Source: Nageia nagi
Taxonomy: Eukaryota; Pinophyta
Length of the DNA stretch: 64,000 nucleotides
Assembly (NCBI GenBank): GCA_050084985.1
Contig: JBITNC010000001.1
Coordinates: 179,118,001-179,182,000, forward strand
Reading direction: 5' to 3'
Shown: piece by piece, positions 10,031 through 20,949 of the stretch
Layout of the letters: the number at the start of each line of letters is the position of its first letter
Position numbering within the stretch: the stretch's first letter is position 1
Program-made: the position numbers and the translations under genes
Notes under the pieces: generated by a model
Database searches by the model: none
Told to the model about the DNA's origin: nothing
The model's input: the letters and a program-made list of their open reading frames with translations, nothing else

Positions 10031-10889
10031 ATCTTTTTGATCAAAATATGCATTTCTCTATCTTTGGGTACTATCCTTTTAGGAAAAATGAACTAATAAT
10101 CCAATGATGTTGATGTGTTTTAGGGATGTGATTACATTAAATTGATAAAAAAATACCCAAAAATTAATCCTCTTTTTTCAATTATGGTAAAACAATGAAA
10201 AAGGTAATTTGTTTCTTTATTTACCTTCTCTACCTTCTCTTTTCATAAAAAATTACTTATCATAAATGATGCTTGTCAAAACATGGAAATATTATTTTCA
10301 TATCATTACTCATATCTTTTGACACCTTTGTAAGGAAGGGTAACTCTTATTAGAAAATCCATGGAAACATGGTGGCTTGGGAAACCAAGTTGGTCATTCT
10401 TATCATTTGACACCTTTGTAAGGAAGGGTCTATCTTATCATTTGGCACATTTGTAAGGAAGGGCCATCCATATCATAAATCCATAGCAACATGATGGATT
10501 AAGAACCTAAGCTGATCAATTTAAATTGGTAATTTATCTTAATAACTCTTGGTGGGTAAGTCACCAAGGATAGGTTTTTTTTTCTTATCACTTACATACT
10601 TTATATATCATGATGTTTAAATTATATATTTGAGATATATTATTCAAAAATATTCTTATTTCAAGTATTTTTCATGTTCCTTTATCTTTGCCTTGGATTT
10701 ATCCTATAATGATATTTCCATCATGTTGCAACTAAGTCAAGAAGGGGACATAATATAGGCAAAAAATTGAAGCATCTAAAGCTTCCATTATGTGACAACT
10801 TTTTAGGGAGTACTTTCTTAATTTTTTATTATACTTTTAATTTATTCTTTGATTATATTTTATCCCAAAAGTATTAAAACTTATTAAAA
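10031..10889 (+). repeat. E3: 3' untranslated region with a 35-bp repeat
   Basis: No coding signal was found between integrase and the polypurine tract. The phrase TTTGTAAGGAAGGG occurs at 10327, 10415 and 10450; the last two are 35 bp apart and preceded by TCTTATCATTTG. The equivalent region of E7 has four copies at exact 35-bp spacing. The rest is AT-rich with a CTTGGTGGGTAAGTCAC block shared with E7. Confidence 0.8.
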
Positions 10890-10899
10890 TTGGGGGATC

Positions 10900-11559
10900 T
10901 GTTAACACCTAAAAAGGAATTTTGATTTAATTAAAATACCCTTTTAGGTATTCAAAATAATTTATTAAATAAATGCTCTTATCAATGAACACTATTATCT
11001 ACCTTTATGTTTTATGATAACAGGTCAGCTCAACATGACAATAAGCCTAAAGAGGATCTTTAGTACTAGACCTATTACCTATAAAGATGGAGGGGTTATG
11101 TATGATCAATGATATGATATGATATGATATAATCCCAAATCCTTGATAGGTGATAATATACTTTTGTCATTCTTGATTGATGTTTCTTAACACCTATCAT
11201 ATCTGGATCTTTCATTCATTCAAGAGTGATATTTCATGCATCAAAGATGAGGCAATCATACTAAGCAAAAGGAAGAGGTATTCTAGAATGGTAACTAGGT
11301 GACACCATTGGGTTTCTAGCATCAATGCTAGGTTGATGTTGGATTTATGGCTTCATTATTTAAATAAGCTCATAATTTATCCTCTTTTGATTGGATATCA
11401 CCTTCATTCATCATCATAGATAAAGTATAGGTTTGTATATTTTGTAAATACATTTTGAATTCTCATCTTTCATGTCATCATTTTCTATTATTTCATGGTT
11501 GATTAGCTAAATTGAATATTCAATAAATAATCCTAATAATTATTATTTTGGTTATAATA
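10900..11559 (+). mobile_element. E3: 3' LTR (660 bp)
   Basis: The LTR starts TGTTAACACC after a polypurine tract and ends GGTTATAATA at 11559. It matches both E7 LTRs throughout, including a GGAGGGGTT block near 11089-11098 and the end GGTTATAATA. The canonical final CA has become TA, as in the E7 3' LTR. A (GATAT)n microsatellite lies at about 11108-11132. No partner 5' LTR remains, so the target duplication cannot be checked (CCATG follows). Confidence 0.88.
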
Positions 11560-13482
11560 CCATGAGACTTAATCCTTCATCATTATCAACTATTATATTT
11601 TTTTAACTTATAGTTGTTGTGATACATATAAGAGAGACTATAGAGCCTCTAATTATTGGTATTGTGATGCAATATGGTCCTAAAATACCTCAACCTTTTG
11701 ATCTCAAGTAGCCATATACTCCTACAAGGTATATATGTAGGTTTGGAGAGCCTCCATATATGTTTGTATGAATGTTTACAATGAAATTTTTATATTAGTT
11801 TATATTTTTTATGCTTTAATTATGATAAAAATTTGTAAAACTAATAAGAGATTTAGTGTGCTATACTTGTGATGGATACAAGTGGCATAGCTATTACATG
11901 TAATGAGTATGTATTGGTGGGATCAGTGATCCTAATCATAGACTATGATACCTCCATATATATAGGTTCTATGTAAAACTGAATCTAGATGATAAAACTC
12001 AATAAAATGTTTATGAACCTATATATGGCATGGATTCATACTCTATGATAGCTCCCCATATGATTCCTCTCATATTGGTAGATCAAAATATGGTGATACC
12101 ACTACTCTATACCATGGGAAGTTCCCACCTGATGATTGGTCTACCATCAAAACTAATATGGATCCTCTAAATCTCAGGCTATAATCATAAATGGGTGATA
12201 TATACTAATGTTCTTGTATTCCTATGCTTGTAATAAAAATGAGTGGGTGAGTATCTTACCTCCCTTATTCATTCACACAAAGCTATGAAAATCCTAATAT
12301 AGTATGCTAGAATGAATGGAGCCCATGCATACCTCTCCCCTCATAGGAAAATACCTTGGAACATAGGAATGAATCCTATATGGAAGCACTCAATGTTTGT
12401 ATTTCTATACAAGATGGTATAGATAAGAAATACAATAAATAATTAAAACCATATTGTACTTTCAATGTCCTTTGGGGGCATGAATAATATATCATGAATG
12501 AGATAACCCTTATAATTTTGATAGTCTTAAAATCCTATTAGCCAATAGTAGTGCTTCTTCATCTACTCCATGAAGGGGATGGTCCTCTAAATAAGCATAT
12601 CCTTCATAGGTATATGAAGTATGTGATATATGTTAGTAAGGGTGATGGTGATCTCAACTATCGATAGGTGAAATGTGTTGGTGTCATCACACCAACTATC
12701 ATAGCCTAGATCCATTATGAATTACATTATATTATGTTTATAGTTTTTCTATGATGTGTGAATTTAGACACTTGTGCTTTTGGTTAATAGATGTAGTATG
12801 GTTGTGCATTTATTATGATATAATACAACTATTCTTTATTTAACATAATAAATTATTCCTATCATATTATTTATTATCGTACATAGTATGATCAAGATGC
12901 TTATGGTGATATGCAAGAACAAATGTATGAAGGTGCTATGTTCAAGGATGGATTGGATATGATAACCTAGATATGTTCTAAAGATAAAAAAAGATCTAAG
13001 TGAATAACCTAAATAGCTCAAGGAAGGTATTACATCATATAGCAGCATGAGTGAAGATTTGTATGGAAAGCCCTAGGGAATGTGATGTTTAATATTATTA
13101 GTGTGTTTTATGAAAAGAGTTATTTTCATGTTTATATCATGCATTTTACCTAGTAGTTGGTAAATTAGTTAGTATACCATGAAACCCTTAACAATTTAAT
13201 GTTAGCAAGGGTGGGTGATGCTAAAACTACCAATTAGATAAGGGATTTAATTATTTAAGTGTGTTAGATAATTTTATTAAGGTAATTTTATTTCCTAAGT
13301 TAGTATATTACATGGATTTTATTATTGTTGCAATAATAATTAGGAAAATAATACAATATGGATAATATTAAAATAATAAATTAGGTGTTTAATTAATTAA
13401 CAAGTTATTAATTAATAAGAAAAAGGGACTTTGAGTTGGACTTAACCTAAGTCCATTATAATGCTAGTGTAACTAAGGTGTG
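11560..13482. other. No recognisable gene or element
   Basis: I see no domain, LTR pair or long frame in this 1.9 kb. It is AT-rich with short repeats of CCATATAT and CATGGG-like words. A perfect hairpin lies at 12677-12696 (8-bp stem GTTGGTGT/ACACCAAC, 4-base loop). It could be old host intergenic DNA or a fully decayed element. The 70-residue minus-strand frame at 12836-13048 has no protein-like features. Confidence 0.5.
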
Positions 13483-14265
13483 TGTAGATGCCTAAAAATG
13501 ATTTATTATTTATTTAATAAATCATATTTAGACTTCTTAAATGACTTATTTCAATATTACAAATTTCAAGATAAAGTTGATATTACGATGTGCTAGGGCT
13601 AATGCAATGTCATATGGTATAGTTCATATTTCAAATTATCTTGAATACAACAAAATTTTATATTATTACTAGAGGTCATCCTTCACTCCTCTTTATGTCT
13701 TTGTAGGCTATATATGCAAGTAGAATAGATCAAAACTCTTTGATATGATAAAATCTTTGATAGGTGGTTGTCTCTCACAATCTTCATCAAGAAATGGTAT
13801 CTTTATATGCCACCTATTATGAGAAATTGTTATACTTTAAGCTCTAAATTTTTTTATCTTTTAAGCACTCCATAATCCATTATATTCAATATTATTAACT
13901 ATGCACTTCTCTAAGGCTATTAACCAAATGCATCTTGAGGATCAAGGGTTTCAAATTTTGGGGGAAGAGACTATTGATCCATGCATATGAAGATCCATTG
14001 CAAGCTTGAGTTTCATCTAGTACATTCCTCCAAAGATCCATTGACATTTACTTTTGAGAATTGCACATACACTTCATATTAGGTGCATTATTTTCATGTA
14101 TATTTATTGTATCTAATATTTAGTGTACATATCTAGCTCTTCTTATATTGTAGATCATTTTATTTATAATATATATTCATATTTTACACAATTTAGGGTC
14201 TATAGTGTGACCCAATTCCACTCTAAGTTAGTATGATTTCTAAGTTAGATTTGCTATTTTAGAAT
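13483..14265 (+). mobile_element. Possible LTR remnant, later interrupted by E6
   Basis: The text starts TGTAGATGCCTAAAAATG and continues with TTTATTATTTATTTAATAA. This resembles the terminus of the E6 LTR read on the other strand (TGTAGACACCTAAAAATGAA). It may therefore be a related LTR in the opposite orientation. Beyond about 45 bp I cannot align it with anything in the window. E6 interrupts the stretch at 14266 and it would resume at 33822. The right end is undefined. Confidence 0.35.
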
Positions 14266-14904
14266 TGTAGACCTAAAATAATGCATAAATGGTAAATCTA
14301 TGCACTATTCATCTATAATATGTTATTGAAGCATTTATGAGAAATTTGGCATCAAACGAACAATGATAAATAATGTACCTTTATCGTAATCACATAAACA
14401 TGAAATAACAAAGATCATTCATCAACCATCACATGGAATTCATAAAGATGAATGTCACCAATGACCTAAAGATGCCATATTGATGGTTGCATGAATTAAG
14501 TATATTGATGAATGTAATCAAAGATATATGAAAGCAACATGAAGGATTTAAATGATCTATGCAAAGGTGGTATTATAAAATATCATTGTAGGTAGGATAG
14601 AGAGATCTTGCATTTGTTTAAGTCTCTCTTAGTATTTTTGATGACCTTTCATGATGTGTCTTGTGTTGCCTTTGATGTGTATTTATAGCAACATCTTGGT
14701 CTTATTTTATTCTTGAGATTATTGTGCATTACATGGCCTAAGGTATCTTTCTTGATATTTGATATATTTTACATATTTACACAATGGTCCATAACATTTA
14801 TTACATTGCCTTGGGTATATTTTAATCCCCTTTTTACAATAAATATCATTGATGCTATAAAATGAATTATTTAATAAATAATAGTTCATTTTTAGGTGTC
14901 TACA
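14266..14904 (-). repeat. E6: 3' LTR (left), with polypurine tract at 14905-14919
   Basis: The plus strand reads TGTAGACCTAAAATAATGCA to GTGTCTACA. Immediately inside is TTTTTCCCCTTTTTG, which on the coding strand is a purine run directly abutting the LTR, as needed to prime plus-strand DNA. The left copy has an extra AATTATTTAATAAATAATAG-like segment near 14866-14885 that the right copy lacks. Confidence 0.88.
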
Positions 14905-14919
14905 TTTTTCCCCTTTTTG

Positions 14920-15466
14920 AAGGTGATTGAATTAATGAAATTACATGTCCAAAGAAGAAATACATAACAAAATTTTGAGAACTTTGAACTCTTTGTTGCA
15001 TTGATACTTGATGATACTACTGATAATGGTCCTTGAGTGGTGCAACCAAGAAAAAATATAAATAAATATGTATCTTTATCCCTTGTGATATCTCTTCCCT
15101 AGAAGGCAATATAATAATATGTAGTCTTATGGTTCCATGTCTAATATCTAACATGAAAGATGTTGTTTTGCCTCTTGCACTATTCAACTATGAATCTGGT
15201 CATTTCATTACATCTAGTACTCAAGAAACTAATGCTCCCATATCCATGCCTTGAGATAGAAGAGGCCACTTTATTTATAATGATATGTTATTAATATCTA
15301 TGCCACTAACAATATAGCAATAGTGATCATGCCATTGATAGTATGAGTTTCTTTGCATTCTTTTCTCTTCTCCTTGATGCATATACTTGCAAAAAGGTGT
15401 TAGCTATACCATGCATGAAAATAATTTGGATACTTAGTAAGTTGAATTATCTATTGATGATGAGTT
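14920..15466 (-). other. E6: 3' untranslated region, first part
   Basis: This lies between the polypurine tract and the E4 insertion site and continues at 20495. There is no coding signal. The segment beginning GGATACTTAGTAAGTT at 15428 is repeated imperfectly from 20641 (GGATACATAGTAAGTT). After removal of E4 the two are about 190 bp apart, so the 3' region carries a roughly 190-bp tandem duplication. Confidence 0.6.
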
Positions 15467-15471
15467 AATGT

Positions 15472-15949
15472 TGTTAGGAAATTATAATTATTACGGAGCA
15501 ATAGAACACAAAAAACGTTTTAGAAATATAAGCACAGAAAACGCATAAATAAGAGAGACACAGATATACGTGGTTCACCCAGTTTGGGCTACATCCACAC
15601 CAACAGCCAGTCCTTCCTTTCTATTATCCAGCAAAGTGAAGAAAATACAACCTACAGCAGATCCGTTGTAATATCCTCTATTTTCTCTCACAGTCTCACG
15701 TCTCTATTTCTCGCTCACCAAATCACGTCTGTTTCTATGCCCTCATGCAAAAAGAGGGGTTTTTATCTAGGGAAAAAAGCCCTAAACCAAACATAAGTTC
15801 AACCGTCAGATTATTTGCCTAATAAACGGCCCAGATTAACTAGAAATTACTTTACTTTTACAAGGCAATTTTTCAGACGTTTTTAGCTTCCTGGGATATA
15901 CATCCAGCTAAAATAAACAACTCTGAACAATCATGCTCCACACACAACA
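15472..15949 (-). repeat. E4: 3' LTR, with adjacent polypurine tract
   Basis: The plus strand runs from TGTTAGGAAATT to CACACACAACA, so both ends obey TG...CA. At 15950-15962 the plus-strand ATCTCCCACTTGG is, on the coding strand, CCAAGTGGGAGAT next to the LTR start TGTTGTGTG, the polypurine tract. A TAGATAAAAACC block (coding strand, near 15757-15770) is the best TATA-like candidate. Confidence 0.95.
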
Positions 15950-16045
15950 ATCTCCCACTTGGAGAATGATTGTAGCAACTCCACCGCTGCTTCTTTTGCT
16001 GGACAATGACTCCTCTTTGGACCTGGCTATTTCTCATCTTCATAG

Positions 16046-19000
16046 TCATCCTTGAAGACCAATTGAAACTGAGCATATTCTCAGTTTCTCCCTGGTTACA
16101 ACTTTTGTTAGCATATCTGCAGGATTCTGGCTAGTATGTATCTTTTCCAGCTTTAATTCTCCATCTTCCAACACTGATCGTATGAAATGGTACTTAAGCT
16201 GTATGTGTTTAGTCCTGGAATGAAATGCTGAGTTCTTTGCAAGATGAATGGCACTTTGGCTATCACTGTATAGCGTCCCCATATCATGCTCCTTACCCAA
16301 TTCACCCATGAACCTTTGTAACCAAATCATTTCTTTACTAGCCTCTGTAGCAGCAATATACTCTGCTTCTATTGTTGAAAGTGCAACAACACTTTGGATT
16401 TTTGAAACCCAACTGACAGCTGTTCCACCAACAGTAAATACATATCCTGTAGTGCTCCTCCTATTATCTCTGTCACCTGCCATATCTGCATCAACATATC
16501 CCTGTAGGGAAATATTTGAACCACCAAAGCATAATGCTTGATTTGTGGTACCTTTCAAATATCTGAGAATCCATTTCACTGCCATCCAATGTTCCTTTCC
16601 TGGATTATTCATGTACCTGCTTACAACTCCCACTGCATGTGCAATATCAGGCCTTGTGCAGACCATTGCATACATTAAGCTTCCAACTGCTGATGCATAT
16701 GGAACTTTAGACATATAATCCATGTCTTCTTGAGTCTTTGGGCACATTTCCTTACTAAGTTTGAAATGGCTGGCAAAAGGTGTACTAACTGGTTTTGCAT
16801 TTTCCATATTAAACCTTTTCAATACCTTTTGTATGTACTCATTCTGAGACAATGTCAATTTATGATTTTTCCTGTCTCTAGTGATTCTCATACCAAGGAT
16901 TTGTTTTGCAGCTCCCAAATCCTTCATTGCAAATGAATTTGCCAATTTTCTTTTGAGCACATTTATTTCCTGCATGTTAGACCCTGCAACAAGCATGTCA
17001 TCTACATACAATAACAATATAATATAGCTGCCATCATTTTGCTTTTTCAAATAAACACAATGATCAAAGTGGCATCTAGTATAACCTTGTTCAGACATAA
17101 ACCTGTCAAATTTTAGATACCATTGCCTTGGAGCCTGTTTCAAGCCATACAAGCTCTTCTTCAACCTGCACACTAATTTCTCCTTCCCTTTCACCTCATA
17201 TCCTTGTGGCTGTTGCATATATATCTCTTCCTCCAAATCCCCATGGAGAAAGGCTGTCTTTACATCTAACTGCTCAAGATGCAAATCTTCAGCTGCTACA
17301 AGACTTAAAATAGTTCTGATTGAAGTCATTTTAACAACAGGAGAAAATATTTCATCAAAATCAATACCTTTCTTCTGTGCAAACCCCTTCACCACAAGTC
17401 TAGCTTTGTACCTCTGTTTTCCTCCATCTTCTTCCTTCAGCCTGTAAACCCATTTATTCTTCAATGTAGTTTTTCCTGCAGGCAACCTGACTAAGTCCCA
17501 AGTCTGGTTATGCATTAAGGAGTCCATCTCTTCTTCCATGGCTACCTCCCACTTCTTCCTACTTTCAACCTGCATTGCTTCTTCATAACATTCAGGTTCA
17601 CCGGAATCAGTCAACAATAAATAATATAATGAAGGAGAGTATCGTTCAGGGGGTCTACTTATCCTGGTAGATCTTCTAACATCACTTTCAGGTGTTTGGG
17701 GTGCCTGTTGCTGTTGTGGTGGTTGGTTATTATTATTTTCAGACACCTTTACTTTTTCAGTGATTTCATCAAGAACTACATATTCCTTGTTTTCTTTTTC
17801 TTGCTTCTTTTCCTGCAACTGATTCTTATACAAGACCTTTTCATTGAATATTACATCTCTACTCCTAATGATTTTGTGATTTTCATAATCATATAAGCGA
17901 TAACCAAAATCATTAACACCATATCCAATAAAGGTACATTTCTTTGACTTTGCCTCAAGCTTTGTTCTATTTTCTTTATCAATATGAACAAAGGCCTCAC
18001 AACCAAAAGGCTTTAAAAAGGAGTAGTTTACCTTTTTACCTGTCCATGCTTCCTCTGGAACACCACCATCCAAGGAACTTGAAGGCCCTCTATTTATTAG
18101 ATAAACAGCAGTATCTACAGCTTCTGCCCAAAACTGTAAAGGCAATCCTGCATGTAATCTCATGCACCTTGCACGCTCCATGATTGTCCTGTTCATCCTT
18201 TCTGACACACCATTTTCTTGTGGTGTTCTTGGAACTGTCTTCTCTCTACGAATTCCATGTTCCGAACAGTACCTATCAAACTCTTTGCTGCAATATTCAC
18301 CTCCATTGTCTGATCTAAGACACTTCAATTTCTTTCCTGTCTCAATCTCAACCAAAGCTTTCCATTTCTTAAAAGTATCAAATACATCAAATTTATTCTT
18401 AATACAATAAATCCAAGTTTTTCTAGTTGCATCATCAATAAAGGTAACATAATAATGAGAGCCACCAAGAGATGATACCTGAGCCGGTCCCCATACATCT
18501 GTATGCACAAGCTCTAATTTTTGGCTCTTCTTTTCTTTCCCAACTCTGAGAAATCTGACTCTCTTATGTTTTCCATAGATGCAATTCTCACAGAAATCCA
18601 GATCAACATTCTTCAAACCTGGCAATAAATTTCTTGAGTGAAGAATCTTCATCCCCTTTTCACTCATGTGTCCGAGCCTATGATGCCATAATGCTGCATC
18701 TGCTCCTTTGGAAGTTAAAGCATTAATAGAGTTAGAAATACCATTGCATAAATACAATGTACCAACCTTTTCACCTCTTGCTATTACCAAGGCTCCTTTG
18801 GTGACCTTCCAAGCTTTATCTGTGAAAGTTGTCACACAACCTTCACTACCTAACTGCCCTGTTGAAATCAGATTTTTCCTTAGATCTGGAACATACCTTA
18901 CCTCCTTTAGTAGCCATTGGTTTCCATTCTGCTGTTTTATAAGAACCTTACCCATTCCAACAATTTTACAGGGTTTATCATCACCCAAACGAACTTGTCC

Positions 19001-19945
19001 AAAATCTCCTTGAACATAGTCATGAAAATATTTCTTATCAGGTGTGGCATGGAATGAGGCACCTGAATCTACCACCCAGGAATTATTAATATTTTTGAAA
19101 GAAAGAATCAAAGCATCTTGTAACATATCACCTGTCACATTTGCTTCATGATTGTTTTCTTGCTGTGCATCTCCTTCTTTTCCCTTCTGAGATCTACAGT
19201 CTCTCTTTAGGTGTCCTTTCTTTCCACAATTCCAGCACTCTAACCCTGATCTAGACTTGGATCTGCCTTTCTTTGATTTTCTGCGATATCCTAAGCTCTT
19301 TCCTTTTTCACTTTTTCTTCCCCTAGAATCTACACTCAAAGCATTTCCTGATGTCTCACCAGAGCTTTTTCGTCGCATTTCCTCGCTAAGGATAGCACCG
19401 ACAACATCATCAAACTTTAAAGTACTAGATCCAGACACAGAGTTACTAATGGCCATTACTAAACCATTCCAACTTTCTAGTAATGAGCATAAGAATAACA
19501 GAGCTCTAACTTCATCATCAAAGTCTACTTTTACAGAACATAACTGACTTGTAACAGTATTAAAATCATTTAAATGATTCGCAACAGATCCACCTTCCGA
19601 CATCTTCATATTAAATAACCGTTTCATAAGAAATACCTTGTTTGAGGCTGAGGGTTTTTCATATAGTTTTGACAACGCCTGAAATAAACCCTCTGTCGTT
19701 GTTTCCTTCGAAATGTTGAAGGCAACTGATGCAGCGAGGCTCAACCGTATTGCTCCGAGTGCCTTTCTATCGAGAAGGTTCCACTCTTCATCTGTCATAT
19801 CCGTCGGCTTATTTGTTTTTCCGCCCAATGGTAGGTATAGATCTTTCTGATACAGATAATCTTCCATCTGCATCTTCCATAGTGAGAAATTTTGGCCATT
19901 AAATTTCTCAACCCTAAACTTACCATCTTCCGCCATTGCTCCCAC
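16046..19945 (-). CDS. E4 gag-pol polyprotein, Ty1/copia (1299 aa)
   Basis: One open frame encodes all the proteins of a copia element. In order: a gag domain (about 10-200); a CCHC zinc knuckle CWNCGKKGHLKRDC (237-250); aspartic protease with DSGAS (293-297); integrase zinc finger (HHRLGH at 421, CENC at 452-455) and core with D483, D546 and E582; a charged and glutamine-rich linker (710-760); reverse transcriptase from about 815, with D894 and YVDD (980-983); RNase H with D1152, E1195 and D1228. Protease, integrase, RT, RNase H is the copia order. Length is normal for the family. The ATG is about 50 bp after the primer-binding site; a second ATG lies three codons in. No stop, frameshift or lost catalytic residue was seen. 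Confidence 0.97.
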   Translation of the reverse strand: MGAMAEDGKFRVEKFNGQNFSLWKMQMEDYLYQKDLYLPLGGKTNKPTDMTDEEWNLLDRKALGAIRLSLAASVAFNISKETTTEGLFQALSKLYEKPSASNKVFLMKRLFNMKMSEGGSVANHLNDFNTVTSQLCSVKVDFDDEVRALLFLCSLLESWNGLVMAISNSVSGSSTLKFDDVVGAILSEEMRRKSSGETSGNALSVDSRGRKSEKGKSLGYRRKSKKGRSKSRSGLECWNCGKKGHLKRDCRSQKGKEGDAQQENNHEANVTGDMLQDALILSFKNINNSWVVDSGASFHATPDKKYFHDYVQGDFGQVRLGDDKPCKIVGMGKVLIKQQNGNQWLLKEVRYVPDLRKNLISTGQLGSEGCVTTFTDKAWKVTKGALVIARGEKVGTLYLCNGISNSINALTSKGADAALWHHRLGHMSEKGMKILHSRNLLPGLKNVDLDFCENCIYGKHKRVRFLRVGKEKKSQKLELVHTDVWGPAQVSSLGGSHYYVTFIDDATRKTWIYCIKNKFDVFDTFKKWKALVEIETGKKLKCLRSDNGGEYCSKEFDRYCSEHGIRREKTVPRTPQENGVSERMNRTIMERARCMRLHAGLPLQFWAEAVDTAVYLINRGPSSSLDGGVPEEAWTGKKVNYSFLKPFGCEAFVHIDKENRTKLEAKSKKCTFIGYGVNDFGYRLYDYENHKIIRSRDVIFNEKVLYKNQLQEKKQEKENKEYVVLDEITEKVKVSENNNNQPPQQQQAPQTPESDVRRSTRISRPPERYSPSLYYLLLTDSGEPECYEEAMQVESRKKWEVAMEEEMDSLMHNQTWDLVRLPAGKTTLKNKWVYRLKEEDGGKQRYKARLVVKGFAQKKGIDFDEIFSPVVKMTSIRTILSLVAAEDLHLEQLDVKTAFLHGDLEEEIYMQQPQGYEVKGKEKLVCRLKKSLYGLKQAPRQWYLKFDRFMSEQGYTRCHFDHCVYLKKQNDGSYIILLLYVDDMLVAGSNMQEINVLKRKLANSFAMKDLGAAKQILGMRITRDRKNHKLTLSQNEYIQKVLKRFNMENAKPVSTPFASHFKLSKEMCPKTQEDMDYMSKVPYASAVGSLMYAMVCTRPDIAHAVGVVSRYMNNPGKEHWMAVKWILRYLKGTTNQALCFGGSNISLQGYVDADMAGDRDNRRSTTGYVFTVGGTAVSWVSKIQSVVALSTIEAEYIAATEASKEMIWLQRFMGELGKEHDMGTLYSDSQSAIHLAKNSAFHSRTKHIQLKYHFIRSVLEDGELKLEKIHTSQNPADMLTKVVTREKLRICSVSIGLQG

Positions 19946-19997
19946 TCGAATAAGGAATCCTTCTTTCCTGCGAGTTTATCAGCCAAATAGACCTTCA

Positions 19998-20009
19998 GCT
20001 CTGATACCA
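19998..20009 (-). promoter_or_regulatory. E4 primer-binding site
   Basis: On the minus strand this is TGGTATCAGAGC, complementary to the 3' end of plant initiator tRNA-Met. It lies two bases inside the 5' LTR and primes first-strand DNA synthesis. It is not a tRNA gene. Confidence 0.93.
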
Positions 20010-20011
20010 GT

Positions 20012-20489
20012 TGTTAGGAAATTATAATTATTACGGAGCAATAGAACACAAAAAATGTTTTAGAAATATAAGCACAGAAAACGCATAAATAAGAGAGACA
20101 CAGATATACGTGGTTCACCCAGTTTGGGCTACATCCACACCAACAGCCAGTCCTTCCTTTCTATTATCCAGCAAAGTGAAGAAAATACAACCTACAGTAG
20201 ATCCGCTGTAATATCCTCTATTTTCTCTCACAGTCTCACGTCTCTGTTTCTCGCTCACCAAATCACGTCTGTTTCTATGCCCTCATGCAAAAAGAGGGGT
20301 TTTTATCTAGGGAAAAAAGCCCTAAACCAAACATAAGTTCAACCGTCAGATTATTTGCCTAATAAACGGCCCAGATTAACTAGAAATTACTTTACTTTTA
20401 CAAGGCAATTTTCCAGACGTTTTTAGCTTCCTGGGATATACATCCGGCTAAAATAAACAACTCTGAACAATCATGCTCCACACACAACA
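20012..20489 (-). repeat. E4: 5' LTR
   Basis: It has the same 478 bp as the left LTR, with six transitions (for example ACG/ATG near 20056 and CAG/CGG near 20446). On the coding strand it supplies the promoter and transcript start for gag-pol. No insertions or deletions separate the two copies. Confidence 0.95.
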
Positions 20490-20494
20490 AATGT

Positions 20495-20900
20495 TATCAA
20501 TCTACTTATAGTTACATCATCAATTTATCTTTTAAGTGAGTGAACTCTCACTAGATGTATCATTGGCCATCGATGGTAATACATTTTATGTCTATGACCT
20601 AAAAATATTATACTTTGTATGGTTCAAAGAAAAAAACATATGGATACATAGTAAGTTCCATTGTCATTAGAATATGAGCCAATATCAACATCTTACTTAC
20701 AACTATATCATTAGTTTATATTTTAAGTTAGTGAACTCTCAATATCTATATTGTTGGTCATTAGAAACCTTGCATTTTATTTCCACGGTCTACAGACATT
20801 ATAATATCATCAAATTTTGTCTTTTCCTTTCTTTTTCTTTTCTTTTGAATTACATGTAGTTAATGGTGCATATATTGTAATACACACAACAAAATCTATG
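20495..20900 (-). other. E6: 3' untranslated region, second part
   Basis: This continues E6 after the E4 insertion. It contains both halves of the 190-bp imperfect duplication, with TTTTAAGTGAGTGAACTCTC at 20530 and TTTTAAGTTAGTGAACTCTC at 20720. No coding signal was found up to about 20900. Confidence 0.6.
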
Positions 20901-20949
20901 AAAATAGTACAATATCAAAAAAATTTGAAAATAGAAAGCTATAATACAA

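Larger units (their letters stand above)
6717..10899 (+). mobile_element. E3: internal region of a 5'-truncated Tat-lineage gypsy element
   Basis: Similarity to E7 (from about 56870 on) begins at about 6713 and runs through the RT leader, RT, RNase H, archaeal-type RNase H, integrase and 3' untranslated region to a polypurine tract (TTGGGGGATC, 10890-10899) and the 3' LTR. The 5' LTR, gag and protease are absent, so this is a truncated copy. Coding segments are broken by stops and frameshifts and are listed separately. Confidence 0.85.
15472..20489 (-). mobile_element. E4: intact Ty1/copia retrotransposon, 5018 bp
   Basis: Two 478-bp LTRs (15472-15949 and 20012-20489) flank one uninterrupted gag-pol frame. 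The perfect target duplication AATGT occurs at 15467-15471 and 20490-20494. A primer-binding site for initiator tRNA-Met adjoins the 5' LTR and a purine tract adjoins the 3' LTR. By eye the LTRs differ at 6 of 478 positions, all transitions. Every cis and trans part needed for movement appears present, making it the one potentially active element of the window. The motif set fits the Tork/Tnt1-like group, though I did not build a tree. Confidence 0.97.

Noticed and set aside
6717-10899. Treating E3 as the same insertion as E2 (an inverted repeat element)
   Set aside because: Although homologous and opposite in orientation, they cover different parts, differ in their decay and are separated by an unrelated LTR.
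16248-19547. Several 60-100-residue plus-strand frames across E4
   Set aside because: All are antisense to the intact gag-pol frame and show no domain or codon pattern of their own.
19998-20009. GCTCTGATACCA as the end of a tRNA gene
   Set aside because: It sits two bases from an LTR end and there is no tRNA cloverleaf around it; it is a primer-binding site on the minus strand. The same holds for 6192-6203.
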